Part shown: piece after piece, positions 20,353-31,200 of the stretch
Layout of the letters: every line of letters begins with the position of its first letter
Numbering within the stretch: the stretch's first letter is position 1
Origin: Flavobacterium gelidicaeli
Lineage (GTDB): Bacteria; Bacteroidota; Bacteroidia; Flavobacteriales; Flavobacteriaceae
Assembly: GCF_013294005.1 (NCBI RefSeq)
Contig: NZ_JABSNK010000003.1
Location: 372,001-436,000 of the forward strand
Reading direction: 5' to 3'
DNA: 64,000 nt
Program-made: the position numbers and the translations under genes
Notes under the pieces: generated by a model
The model's database searches: none
Told to the model about the DNA's origin: nothing
What the model saw: only the letters and a program-made list of their open reading frames with translations

Positions 20353-21927
20353 TTACTGTAGTTTTAGTTCGCTTACATTTCCATAATCTACCCCTCTTAT
20401 TTTTTCGAAGCTATCTCTTAACTCTTTCAGTTTTTTAGGGAACTTTTTAGCTAAGTTATTTTTTTGGCTAATGTCTTCCTTAGTATTATACAATTGGTAG
20501 TCGTCATCTGCTCCCATTTCTATATTTACTTCTGTATTAATCTTTGAAGCTCCTTTGTAAGGAGGTATCATGATCCAATCTCCTTGTCTTATTAAAGTTT
20601 TAGAATTAGCCTCTAGAACAAGTGATTTTCTACCTACTTTGCTATTCCCCACCAATTCATTAAGTAGATTTTCACTGTCTCCATAATTCGTTTCGTTACT
20701 TCCTACTAGCTTGGCAAGTGATGCTAACAAATCGACTTGACAAACAACAGCATCAGACACCCCAGCTTGAATAGTACCATCCCAATACGTTATAAACGGA
20801 ACTCTAGTACCGCCATCAAACAAGCTGTACTTACCACCTCTTAACAATCCTGCTGGTTTATGGTTGCCTAATTTTTCAACGGCAACATCGTAATAGCCAT
20901 CATTTAAAACGGGACCATTGTCACTTGATAATACGATCAAGGTGTTCTCTAATAGTCCTTGAGCCTCCAGCTCTTCCATAAGCTGTCCTACACACCAGTC
21001 TGCCTCTACAATAACATCACCTCTAGGTCCCAATCCTGATGCCCCTACAAATCTAGGGCTAGGTGTACGAGGCACGTGTGGTTGTTGCAACGCGTAATAC
21101 AAAAAGAAAGGTGCCTTTTTATGACTGCTGATATAATTCTTTGCTTCTTCTAGAAAAGTATCTGCCATATCTTCATCAACCCATTTTGCACTAGCACCAC
21201 CTTTCATGAATCCTATTCTTGGAATACCGTTGACAATACTTTGATTGTGACCATGATGCCACTTCATCTTCAACATCTCTGGATTAGAAAGTGCTGTAGG
21301 CTCACCATCAAAATTAGTTTTATAACTTACTTCAATAGGATCTTTGGGATCAAGACCAACAACATTTCCGTTCCGAATGTATACTGTGGGCACTCGATCT
21401 TGCGTTGCTGCCATAATAAAGCTGTAGTCAAAACCTACCTCATTAGGTCCTGGGCTAATGTGCTTGTTCCAGTCTACGTTACCTGTACCCAAACCTAAGT
21501 GCCACTTACCTACAATTCCAGTATCATAACCGTTAGCACGTAGCATTTTAGGGATAGTCATTTGCAGTGTATCAATCAACAAGGGTGCTGTCCCTGGCAA
21601 AATTTTAGCTTTAGCATTGCGCCAGGGGTAACTTCCCGTTAGCAAACCATATCTACTAGGTGTACATGTGGCTGATGTAGCATAAGCATCTGTAAATTTT
21701 ATACCTCCAATTGCCAACTTATCAATATTAGGTGTTTTAATTCCTTGAGCATCATAGATTCCCAAATCCCCATATCCTAAATCGTCTGCGTATATAAAGA
21801 TTATATTGGGCTTTTTATTGACTAAATCAACCAGCTCTTTCTTTTGACCATATCCATCAAAAAACAAAATGATAGTGGCTAAGAAGGTGAAGGAATTTCG
21901 AATCATATTATTTTTTTTACTTATCAT
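20353..21927 (-). CDS. S1 family sulfatase, exported
   Basis: A 524-residue sulfatase in the longest form; the start may instead be at 21906 (MIRNSFTF), which gives a more compact signal peptide. In the long numbering C88 in CTPSR is the formylglycine Cys, D48-D49 the first metal pair (YADDLGYGD), and SSDNGPV the second. The overall pattern is that of arylsulfatase-A-like subfamilies. It follows a GH110 gene by 34 bp and a sulfatase before that by 12 bp, forming a three-gene run sulfatase-GH110-sulfatase. This suggests one or both sulfatases clear a galactose unit for GH110. Confidence 0.9.
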   Translation of the reverse strand: MISKKNNMIRNSFTFLATIILFFDGYGQKKELVDLVNKKPNIIFIYADDLGYGDLGIYDAQGIKTPNIDKLAIGGIKFTDAYATSATCTPSRYGLLTGSYPWRNAKAKILPGTAPLLIDTLQMTIPKMLRANGYDTGIVGKWHLGLGTGNVDWNKHISPGPNEVGFDYSFIMAATQDRVPTVYIRNGNVVGLDPKDPIEVSYKTNFDGEPTALSNPEMLKMKWHHGHNQSIVNGIPRIGFMKGGASAKWVDEDMADTFLEEAKNYISSHKKAPFFLYYALQQPHVPRTPSPRFVGASGLGPRGDVIVEADWCVGQLMEELEAQGLLENTLIVLSSDNGPVLNDGYYDVAVEKLGNHKPAGLLRGGKYSLFDGGTRVPFITYWDGTIQAGVSDAVVCQVDLLASLAKLVGSNETNYGDSENLLNELVGNSKVGRKSLVLEANSKTLIRQGDWIMIPPYKGASKINTEVNIEMGADDDYQLYNTKEDISQKNNLAKKFPKKLKELRDSFEKIRGVDYGNVSELKLQ

Positions 21928-21961
21928 AGCTGCATATTTATATTATTAATTAAGTGGACTA

Positions 21962-23764
21962 TTAAAAGCCCGCATTTCCATTTTGAGTGACTGTTTTCTT
22001 TGAGATCACATCCATTTTGACACCGTTTTTATTGGCACCTTCATACTTGTTATTTGTTATTTCGACGTCTTTACAATTTACAAATTCGAATATAGGCGCT
22101 AAGGGATACAGATTATGCGCAGCTGTTTTTTGAATAATAGTATTATTAGCAATTGTTAATCCTGCCACTCGATCTGCCCATACCACTCTATTAGAAGATG
22201 ACTCTATTGTATTATTTTCAAAGCGAATGTTTTTATCGTAGATCGCTTTACTATCAAAAACCTTCCCTAACCTAGGAGTGATGTATAATATAGCCGCTTC
22301 GGCACCACCATAGCAGCAGTTTGTAAAATGGTTATTGCGAATTAATACGTCATTGACCGCACCTGACTCATACCAGAAGAAACTTTCACCCCTCAGTTGA
22401 ATAGCAGACATCATTGACGAAAAATTGTTGTTCTCGATAATAATTTTTAAAGGTGTTTTTATAATCACGTTACGTGCTCGGTGATCTTTTATAGTGCAAC
22501 CTCTCATTGTAAATGTAGGGTTCCAAGTTTTATTTTCTAAAATAGCACCATTTTTCAATCCTACTGGAAGCGCCTCTTTAAATCTAATTTTGATAAAACG
22601 ATCATTGATAATGCTTGTCTCTGCAACTACATTTACAGCTGCTCTATCTGGACTAGGTGGCATAATAATCCAAACCTCATCTCCTGCAGAAGCAAATTCG
22701 AAACCCATTTGTTCTTTGTGCTTTAATTCTACAACAAGTGTTTTTTTATCGATTATTTTGTTGACTTCTACATAAGTTCCGTGTACATTAGTTCCATCAT
22801 CTAGCATTTGTTTGAATGTGCAATCTTCAATTAAAATAGCTCCTTTGCAGTTACTAAAATGTGTGGCGTCGGCTATTGTAGAAACTACTCTATCAGCACC
22901 CTCACGCACATAAACACCACATTTTTTAATTACAATATCTTGTGATCTTTCGAATAAAAATCCCATACCAAGAGCATGATGGACAATAATTCCTTCCAGC
23001 AAAATATTTTGTGAATTAGTATATTGAAAAGCAGGAGCATATCTATTTTGCTCGCCTTCACCCTTTGAGTTTAGAATATTACCTATTTCAGGATATTTTC
23101 TAAAACGATCATGTATTCTTATAATACTGTCTCCCATAACTTCAACCCAGCGAGGTCCTAGCGAGTAATCTAATGCACCATCTGCAGCTCGTTTTTCGTT
23201 TGAATCAAACTCCAGTGTACTACCCATTTCAAAAAAAGAAAACCCATCAACATTAGGAAATGAGATTCTATCTTTTTCTACACTCCATGAAAATCCTTTA
23301 CTAAAAGGTTTTACATCTACATAGCTCTCTTTTTGATTTACAGCAACAACCCTAGATTGAAATACAAAGGGAATGTCCCAGTCAATACTAAGATTTTTTA
23401 CTGTTACCTTTTTACAGTTTTTTATTTGAAATGGCGCCACTTGTCCATGAAAAATAAATTCTGATCCATTACCTTCTATTGCTACAGAATCATATCCTTC
23501 TAATAAAAAGATTATCTTTTTTAACCCATTACTGTGATTAGTGATGTAACTGTAGTTATTTACTGCAAAATCAGCTAAGAATAGGTACTTGCCCTTTTCA
23601 AAAACTATCGTAAGCTCTTTATCTGTATTTCCTTCAATTGCATTACGTACTACCTCTGTCATATCACCATCTTGGTGCTTGATTTCAATAGTAGTTTTAG
23701 CAAGCGAGCTTATAGAAATAAACAGCGCAATTAGTATGTTAATCCTTATCAATATATGCTTCAT
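21962..23764 (-). CDS. GH110 family alpha-1,3-galactosidase-like enzyme
   Basis: A 600-residue exported beta-helix protein with signal peptide (1-22). It shows the GH110 blocks IEGNGSEFIFHGQ, VKNLSIDWDIPF, IADATHF and LDDGTNVHG. The acidic residues D299 and D322/D323 have the same 23/24 spacing as in the GH110 at 5969, so the active site is intact. The two are clearly homologous but diverged, which points to different substrates or positions (for example different neighbouring sulfate patterns) rather than a recent duplication. It lies between two sulfatases with gaps of 12 and 34 bp, a tight operon. Predicted to act in the periplasm on alpha-1,3-galactose at non-reducing ends. Confidence 0.85.
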   Translation of the reverse strand: MKHILIRINILIALFISISSLAKTTIEIKHQDGDMTEVVRNAIEGNTDKELTIVFEKGKYLFLADFAVNNYSYITNHSNGLKKIIFLLEGYDSVAIEGNGSEFIFHGQVAPFQIKNCKKVTVKNLSIDWDIPFVFQSRVVAVNQKESYVDVKPFSKGFSWSVEKDRISFPNVDGFSFFEMGSTLEFDSNEKRAADGALDYSLGPRWVEVMGDSIIRIHDRFRKYPEIGNILNSKGEGEQNRYAPAFQYTNSQNILLEGIIVHHALGMGFLFERSQDIVIKKCGVYVREGADRVVSTIADATHFSNCKGAILIEDCTFKQMLDDGTNVHGTYVEVNKIIDKKTLVVELKHKEQMGFEFASAGDEVWIIMPPSPDRAAVNVVAETSIINDRFIKIRFKEALPVGLKNGAILENKTWNPTFTMRGCTIKDHRARNVIIKTPLKIIIENNNFSSMMSAIQLRGESFFWYESGAVNDVLIRNNHFTNCCYGGAEAAILYITPRLGKVFDSKAIYDKNIRFENNTIESSSNRVVWADRVAGLTIANNTIIQKTAAHNLYPLAPIFEFVNCKDVEITNNKYEGANKNGVKMDVISKKTVTQNGNAGF

Positions 23765-23776
23765 TTTTTAACTTAT

Positions 23777-25255
23777 TTAAAGATGTGTTCCTGAACCTTG
23801 CAGGCTACTGTCGTGATCTCCCCACATTATTAGCCAGGGATCATTTGTCTTAGTTTGAAATTCCCTTATTTTAACTTTTAATTCATTTAAAATCGTTGCA
23901 TACTTTGCATTGGTAGCTAAGTTATTTACTTCGTTAGGGTCATTTTTTAGGTCGAATAATTCAAATTGAGGATGGTGTAAAAAGTCTTGCGTTTTACGCT
24001 TACCATAGAATTCACTTTTATTCCTGTACACTGCCTGCCAGGTTGATGAATCCCAGAGATCAGAAGCAAAAGGGTATTCTAATGGATAGGCAATATTCCA
24101 AATCAATTTATAATTTCCTTTGCGTACTACGCGCATTGGGTAGTACATGGTTATTTCGTGAAAGGTGTGAGATGCATTTATTTCGTCCCAACCTATCGGA
24201 TTTTCCTCTCCAATTATTTTTTCGAAAGAACGACCTTGAAATTCGTTTTTAGTAATTGGAACTCCCGCCATATTTAAGATTGTAGGCGTCATATCGACCC
24301 ATGATATCAAGGCATTATTTACAGTACCTTTTTTTGATTCGAAAGGGTCTTTGATGATACAAGGCAATTTAATTCCCGGCTCATACACCGTAGTTTTGGC
24401 TCCTGGAAAGGCCATACCATTATCTGATATATAAATAACAATCGTGTTTTTATCCTTTCCTGATTTTTTTAACATCTCCATCAACTTACCAAAGCCTTGA
24501 TCAATTCTAGAAATACTTTGATAATATTGAGCGATTTCCTCTCTACTTTGCTGGGTATCTGGCATGAAATCTGGCACTAGAACATCTTTAGGATCGTAGA
24601 CAATCGTTTTTACGCCAGGATAACCTTCTGGTTTGTTACCAAAATTGTTAGGTGTTTTCCAATCAGCAGGTTTAAATGGGCCTCCACGATGTGGATCATC
24701 AGTACAGAAATATAGAAAGAAGGGCTTATCTGAATTTAAAACACTTTCACATTTTTCGGCCATTTCAAAAGTGCTTCTAGGATTAGCTTCGAGCACTGTT
24801 TGAAAATGGTAAACTGTTTCTGGAGCCACATGGTACTTGCCTATTCTTGCTGTTAAATAACCCGCTTTTTCTAATAAAATAGGTAGTGACTTAATACTGT
24901 CGTAAGTGCTAAAATGATGGTAATCGTGAACATGACCGTATGAGCCAGTAGCATGACCATATTTCCCTGTAAGTAGCACAGAGCGACTGGCAGCACAACT
25001 AGCACTTGTACAATACGCATTTGTAAATCGAGTTCCCTCAGCCGCTAACTTATCTAAATTGGGTGTTTTAATAACGGGATTACCATAAGAACCAAGTGCA
25101 TCAACACCGTGATCATCAGCAACAAATAGAATAATGTTAGGCCTTTGTTCTTTTTCTCTCACATTGTTTCCGCTTCTTTCTACATAGCTAGAGAGAAAGA
25201 CAATCATTATTAAGGCAGGAATGCAAATGGATAATATTTTTATAGATTTTTTCAT
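23777..25255 (-). CDS. S1 family sulfatase with CAASR motif, exported
   Basis: A 492-residue sulfatase with a hydrophobic signal or anchor (residues 4-24). The formylglycine site is C87 in CAASR, the Ala variant of the C-x-P/A-S-R motif and the only one of the eight sulfatases here without Pro. D47-D48 (FVADDHG) and ISDNGMAFPGAKT complete the metal site. It resembles N-sulfoglucosamine sulfohydrolase-like S1 subfamilies by the [14 protein letters not shown] and DWKTPNN style, though the substrate here is presumably a galactan sulfate. First gene of the run sulfatase-GH110-sulfatase. Confidence 0.9.
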   Translation of the reverse strand: MKKSIKILSICIPALIMIVFLSSYVERSGNNVREKEQRPNIILFVADDHGVDALGSYGNPVIKTPNLDKLAAEGTRFTNAYCTSASCAASRSVLLTGKYGHATGSYGHVHDYHHFSTYDSIKSLPILLEKAGYLTARIGKYHVAPETVYHFQTVLEANPRSTFEMAEKCESVLNSDKPFFLYFCTDDPHRGGPFKPADWKTPNNFGNKPEGYPGVKTIVYDPKDVLVPDFMPDTQQSREEIAQYYQSISRIDQGFGKLMEMLKKSGKDKNTIVIYISDNGMAFPGAKTTVYEPGIKLPCIIKDPFESKKGTVNNALISWVDMTPTILNMAGVPITKNEFQGRSFEKIIGEENPIGWDEINASHTFHEITMYYPMRVVRKGNYKLIWNIAYPLEYPFASDLWDSSTWQAVYRNKSEFYGKRKTQDFLHHPQFELFDLKNDPNEVNNLATNAKYATILNELKVKIREFQTKTNDPWLIMWGDHDSSLQGSGTHL

Positions 25256-25343
25256 AGCACACTATTAAATTGGATGGTTTCATTTACAGGAAATAGTACA
25301 TCAATTACATTACCTACTTAGGTGTAAAGTTTGTTATTGTAGT

Positions 25344-26672
25344 TTACTTTTTCTTAGAGCCCACCTTAGATTTCTCTTTACCGTGTTTTGCTTTCATGCC
25401 CGGTATCGCCACATTACAATCAGTATTTCCCATATTCTTGAAGGTATAATCTTCTGTCATTACAAAGTTGGTATTAGTTCTTTCTATGTTTCCAATATGC
25501 ACCTCATAGCAGCCACCATCTTTACCGTTTTTACAGCCGCTTGATGCTGTTGCATTAGTCCTTATAACACTTATTGAGCGACCTGGAGTACTCTCATTGT
25601 CTGGATTTTGTTTTTTAGCAATCATTTCTTTTTGCTCATCACAATTGAAATACATAAAATCCTTTGCTTTTACCTGAGCTCCTATACCACCAGTTGCTTT
25701 GATATTTCCTATGTATGAATTATGATCAAACGTACCCATGTTGTCTACACCACCTAATTTTTTATCCTTAAAGCCAGCTGCTATTTGAACTGCAAAGCTA
25801 GAATTAACGGCAAAAATTCCTTCGGCATCCACTCGACCTTGATTTACTCTATGAGGAGAAAGGTTTAAAGCAGCATCTCCATTTTTTACTTTAATGTTAC
25901 GTCCCACAATGTCATCTACAGTCATAATGTTTGCTGTTCCTGTTTCTCCACTTCCTGTTTCTACACGCATAGTAACACCACCTATACCTTCTAAATTTTT
26001 ACACAGAACAGTTTTTGCAGCCTGAATTTGAATTACTCCATAACCTACATGACTATCAACTAACAAGATGTCTTTAACTATTCCGCCTGTCGCAACCTCA
26101 TTACGATCTTTTGAATCTGGTAAGTTTAAAGCAATACTCGAGAAAGGTGTATAAGAATCTTTTATCTTAAAACCTGAAAATTTGAAATTTCGAACATTAC
26201 ATGCTGTTATTATTTTCATACGATAGTCTCCTTTAGGAAATACTGCAGAGAACCAAGTGCTCTTATCCTCATTATCCTCATCAGCATTTGTAATGGCTAC
26301 ATTTTCGACCTTAAATTGCTTACCAACTTCAAAAATTGTACTACTTACCTTCTTACTATTAGGAGAAAAATAAGGTTGCAGTACTACCTCTTTATCAATT
26401 TTAAGATGAATATTTGACTTTAATAAAATGTCAATTAAATAGTATAATCCTTTTCTAATGTGGATTGTACCACCACCCGCATTTGATAAGGATGTAATTT
26501 TGGCATTCAATAAATCACTGTCATTTTCACTATTTTGACCTGTGAGTTGTACCTCAACTTCTTTTTTATTGAATGTATCAGTATAAAATCTATTTTCATT
26601 ATCTGTCAAACGTGTTTGAGCCATTCCTAGCGCGCTGCTTACTAACATTAGTAGCAAAACTGATTTCTTCAT
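25344..26672 (-). CDS. GH82 iota-carrageenase-like protein, copy 1
   Basis: A 442-residue exported protein (signal peptide 1-19) with a right-handed beta-helix. Compared from memory with the Alteromonas fortis iota-carrageenase, these blocks match: GGGTIHIRKG with YYLIDILLKSNIHLKID, SHVGYGVIQ, GGVTMRVET and SPHRVNQGRV. Q215, E238 and H274 fall at a constant offset of 7 from the recalled Q222, E245 (acid) and H281. The catalytic base D247 would correspond to G240, so the base is missing or supplied elsewhere. The Cys-rich block SGCKNGKDGGCYE may form disulfides. The tail is very Lys-rich. GH82 cleaves beta-1,4 bonds in iota-carrageenan. A close paralogue is at 54534. It lies 117 bp downstream of the SusD gene. 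Confidence 0.8.
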   Translation of the reverse strand: MKKSVLLLMLVSSALGMAQTRLTDNENRFYTDTFNKKEVEVQLTGQNSENDSDLLNAKITSLSNAGGGTIHIRKGLYYLIDILLKSNIHLKIDKEVVLQPYFSPNSKKVSSTIFEVGKQFKVENVAITNADEDNEDKSTWFSAVFPKGDYRMKIITACNVRNFKFSGFKIKDSYTPFSSIALNLPDSKDRNEVATGGIVKDILLVDSHVGYGVIQIQAAKTVLCKNLEGIGGVTMRVETGSGETGTANIMTVDDIVGRNIKVKNGDAALNLSPHRVNQGRVDAEGIFAVNSSFAVQIAAGFKDKKLGGVDNMGTFDHNSYIGNIKATGGIGAQVKAKDFMYFNCDEQKEMIAKKQNPDNESTPGRSISVIRTNATASSGCKNGKDGGCYEVHIGNIERTNTNFVMTEDYTFKNMGNTDCNVAIPGMKAKHGKEKSKVGSKKK

Positions 26673-26789
26673 AATTTTGTTATTTGTTGTGAGATCATTC
26701 GATCAGTATTTCAACACATATATGGGTTTAATACCTATTTTCAATCAGTAGTATAAATCAATATAGAGACAAAGCAATTGCTACTTACA

Positions 26790-28265
26790 TTAATAATTAT
26801 TTTGCACTAAGATTCCTTTAGATAGGGTAACTTGTGAGTAAGGAATAGGCATTACTTCATGTTTACCAATGATAAAACCACGAGGTACAAGAATCGATTC
26901 TATTCTTCCTGTACGTATCAAATCATGGTAACGGTAACCTTCTCCCGCTAGTTCTACCCTCCTCTCATGATAAATCGCGTCACGCATTGCGGTTCCTGTT
27001 AATGTAGTAGGTAGATCTGGAACAATAGTAGCAGCCATTGTACCTCTGGCGCGCTGACGAACCTTATTTACATAACCTACTGCTGTAGAAGGATCAGTTT
27101 TATAAATTGCTTCAGCATACATTAAGTAAGCATCTGACAAACGCATTACACGTATATTATTTGCACTATTGTTAGTTCCTCCGATAGTAGGTTTTGGGTA
27201 ATTACTGTAAGGATCCCATGAGTATTTACGTATATACCAACCGGTGCCGTATGCAGACGGTTCATTAAGTTTATAAAATGTTGTTGCCTTTCTAGGGTCA
27301 TTTGCCTCAAACTCGTTTAGTAAATCATCCGTAGCTTGCATAAAGCCTCCACCTCGCTTAGACCTAGGAGAAATGCGTTGCGTAATACCTGTACCCAATA
27401 TACTTGCATTAGTAGCAAAATTGATTTCGTAAATAGACTCACTACTCCACTCCCCTTCTTGCTGAAAAACAGTAGCTAAATTTACTAACTTGTACGGCAT
27501 GGTAAATAGTTGCTCGCCATATAATTTAACCTGTTCCATCTTGTTTTGATATAGGGATACGCGCATCATCAAGCCCAGTGCAGCACCTTTATCAGCATGT
27601 CCTAGGTATGAGCTAGGTTTACTAAACCTAGATGGTAGATCAGCTAGCGCCATTTTTAAATCATTTTCTATAAAAAGATAGGTCTCCTCTGTAGTTGATC
27701 TTGGAATATCGTAATCACCAGCTTCTTGTAATTTATCAATCAAGGGTACACCGCCAAAAGAATTTACTAAATCAAAGTAATAGTATGCTCTTAAAAAATG
27801 AGCTTCAGCTATTAATTCTTTCTTACGGTCTGCATCTTCAAAATCTATGGCAGCCACTTTATTGATAATTAAATTAGCATATAAAATTCCTTTGTAATTA
27901 GTTTGCCAAGTTTGCTCTATGGCAATATTTGTTGTCGAAATAGTATAACTTTCTTTTTCAAATAAAGGTACATTGTCATTTAGTCGATTCCCTCCTTTAA
28001 TAAAGTCATCGGTTCCTATATCGCCTTGAATTATATCTGTTCCCATCACAGCCCAAAAGTTTTCTTTCCCATAAATTTCGCGCATAGGTGAGTAAGCAGC
28101 ATTTAGTGCTTGCTCTGCATCTGCAGGAGTTTTATAAAAATTCTCTACTTCTGGCGTTCCAAAAGATTCAACGTCTAGATAATCTTTGCTGCATGATAAG
28201 AACAATGTTGCTAGTAGCAAGCCAGAATAGGTTACGCTCTTTTTTATTATATTGTGTGTATACAT
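26790..28265 (-). CDS. SusD/RagB-like glycan-binding lipoprotein
   Basis: A 491-residue lipoprotein with lipobox Cys 25 (LFLSCSKD). SusD hallmarks include AEQALNAAYSPMREIYG near the N-terminus, AEAHFLRAYYYFDLVNSFGGVP, the RagB block RVMRLSDAYLMYAEAIYKTD, and the C-terminal ERRVELAGEGYRYHDLIRTGR. It starts 12 bp after the SusC stop codon, so they form one operon. The neighbouring GH82 gene implies this pair imports iota-carrageenan-type fragments, which is inference from position. Confidence 0.96.
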   Translation of the reverse strand: MYTHNIIKKSVTYSGLLLATLFLSCSKDYLDVESFGTPEVENFYKTPADAEQALNAAYSPMREIYGKENFWAVMGTDIIQGDIGTDDFIKGGNRLNDNVPLFEKESYTISTTNIAIEQTWQTNYKGILYANLIINKVAAIDFEDADRKKELIAEAHFLRAYYYFDLVNSFGGVPLIDKLQEAGDYDIPRSTTEETYLFIENDLKMALADLPSRFSKPSSYLGHADKGAALGLMMRVSLYQNKMEQVKLYGEQLFTMPYKLVNLATVFQQEGEWSSESIYEINFATNASILGTGITQRISPRSKRGGGFMQATDDLLNEFEANDPRKATTFYKLNEPSAYGTGWYIRKYSWDPYSNYPKPTIGGTNNSANNIRVMRLSDAYLMYAEAIYKTDPSTAVGYVNKVRQRARGTMAATIVPDLPTTLTGTAMRDAIYHERRVELAGEGYRYHDLIRTGRIESILVPRGFIIGKHEVMPIPYSQVTLSKGILVQNNY

Positions 28266-28277
28266 CGTTTTTATGTA

Positions 28278-31200
28278 TTAAAAATTAATATCTAAACCTA
28301 GGGATAATGATCGCACTGATGGGTATCTACCTCTATCAATACCAAGATCTAAAGGACTATCTTGTGAACTATCCACTCCTAATTCAGGATCTACTCCATC
28401 ATATTTTGTAAAAGTCAATAGATTTTGTGCCGCAACATAAACCCTTAAGTTTTGCAAGTTGATAGCATCTAAAACAGACTTGTTTAGGGTGTAACCTAAC
28501 TGCACATTTTTCAATCTTAAATAAGATCCGTCTTTTACAAAACGACTCGATTGTAGATTATTAATTCCCGCATTTGTAAATGTGGATCTAGGTACTGAAT
28601 TAGAAGTTCCTTCAGCGGTCCATCTACCTAGTACAGTAGTACTTGAATTTGAAGCCAAATCCCCTTCTAACCAATAATCTGTTGTGTTATAAATTTTATT
28701 TCCTTGGCTACCTTGAAAGAAAGCAGTGAAATCAAATTGCTTGTATGCCAAATCTAAATTTAGTCCATAGGTAAACTTAGGAAATGGCGACCCTATATAT
28801 TTACGGTCATTATCTGTAATTTCTCCATCACCATCAACGTCTTGATATTTTACATCACCGGGTTGTGTATTTAATAGTGAAGCACTAGAATCTATTTCGT
28901 CTTGGTTTTGAAAAATACCCAGCATTTGGTATCCGTAAAACGAAGCTAAAGAATGCCCCACCTCAGTACGAGAAATATTATAAAAATTATTCCCGTCTCC
29001 TGTTAAAATAATACTTCCTTCTGAGGCTAAAGCTGTTACTTTGTTACGAATAAAAGAGATATTACCCCCCACATTAAAAGAAAAGTCTTTGATTGTCTTT
29101 TTGTAATTTAAACTTAATTCCAAACCTTTGTTTTCGATATTCCCAGCATTTGTATACGGACTATTAGCATAACCAGAGGTAAATAATATTGGACTAGCCA
29201 ATAACATATCCGAAGTATTTTTAATAAAATAATCTGCAGTAACGGTAATGGCATTTTTAAAGAATCCCATATCGATACCAATGTTAGTAGTAATCGTAGT
29301 TTCCCATTTTAAATTAGCGTTTCCTGGCGTTAATGGCGCAATCCCTAAAGCGGTTAACTCATCTTTACCAAAAATTGAATTTGTACCCACATTTAATGTA
29401 TTGTACACTGCTGAGTTAGGAATATTTTGATTTCCCGTTTCTCCCCAACCAGCACGAACTTTAAACTGACTAATTGCATCTACCTTAAAAAAGTTTTCCT
29501 TATGTAGGTTCCATGCCGCTGCCAAGGATGGAAATTTTGCCCATCTATTGTTAGATCCAAAACGGGAAGAACCATCAACACGATAAGTACCTGTTAAGAT
29601 ATACCTATCATCAAAGTTGTAGTTTAATCGCCCAAAGAAAGAAAGCAACTTAGACTCAGCTCTTGTACCACCATTTGTTGAAGAAGACACGTCTCCTGCA
29701 TTAATGGTAGGTTGTCCCACACTTGTAGGTATTGAATTTCTACTTGCATTTATATTATTATTACTCGAGTTTTGAATCTCTTGTCCTAATAAAGCGGTGA
29801 AATAGTGCTTATTGTTTATTTTCTTATTGTAATTTAAAGTATTGGATAAGACAATAGAACGTCGCTCTGCCCTACTTAAATTGTATGTACTCACAGGCGA
29901 ACTAAACATAGGCGATACATAATAAGCTGGTTGAAAGTTATCTGATGAAGTATTATTTACTTGTAATCCAAAATTAGATTTAAAAGACAAATCTTTTATA
30001 ATATCAACATCTATATAGACGCTTCCTAAAAAGCTCTCCTTTTTCTCAGGAGTGACGCCATATTTTGTTAAACCAAAAGGGTTAATAGGCTGTGCGGCAT
30101 ATTTAGGTAGTGCATAGCTACCATCTTCATTAAAAAATGGTGTTACTGGATCGATAAAAAATCCGCTAAATGCAGCCTTAGCATTAGAGTTGACTCCGTA
30201 TGAGGGAACCGAATTTGTATTTGAAACTGAATACTGTATGTTGTTTCCTAATTTTATTTTTGGTGTTATTTGATAGGTATTGTTTACTCTAAAATTAGTC
30301 CTTTTATAACTAGACTCTTCAACAACTCCAGTTTGATTGATGTACCCAAAACCAACATAGAACGTAGATTTATCTGACCCACCTGAAGCGGCAAGTTGGT
30401 GACTTTGTAATGTTCCTGTTCTATAAACAGCATCCTTCCAGTTATAATTTGGTAAAGAAGATGGATCGGCTAAGAAAGGATCGGCAGCACGACCATCATT
30501 TACATTTGCTTCATTATAAAGTGTAGCCCATTGCTCAGAATTTAATACATCTAAATTATCAATACGTTTTTCTGAACTAGTAAATGTCTTGTAACTAATA
30601 ATTGTTTTTCCTTTTTTACCGCTGTTTGTAGTGATTAAAACAACACCATTAGCTCCACGAGAACCGTAAATAGCAGTAGCAGATGCGTCCTTTAATACCT
30701 CAACTGATTTTGCGTCAGCCATGTTTACACTTGAAATATCAGTAATTGGCACACCATCTACAACATACAATGGATCAGCATTGTTAACTGTGCCTACTCC
30801 TCTAATACGTACTGTGGGAGTGGCACCAGGTCCACCAGAACCTTTAGAAACAGTAACACCTGCCGCTCGACCTTGAATTGCTTGTGCTATAGATGTGTTT
30901 TGAGTTTTGTTAATATCCTCAGTGCTTACAGAAGTTAAAGATCCAGTAACGTCAGATTTTCTTACTGTGCCATATCCCACTACAACTACCTCATCTAGTG
31001 CGGCAGCGTCACTTTTTAAAGTAGCATTTACAACACCACTTTGAGTTATAGCTATTTCAACTGTTTTCAGACCTAAGTAGGAGAAAATTAGAATTTTTGC
31101 ATCGCTTGAAACTGTAAGCGTATAATTTCCGTCAATATCAGTCGTGGTTCCATTTGTACTACCTTTAACTAAGACATTGACTCCAGGAATAGGAAAACCA

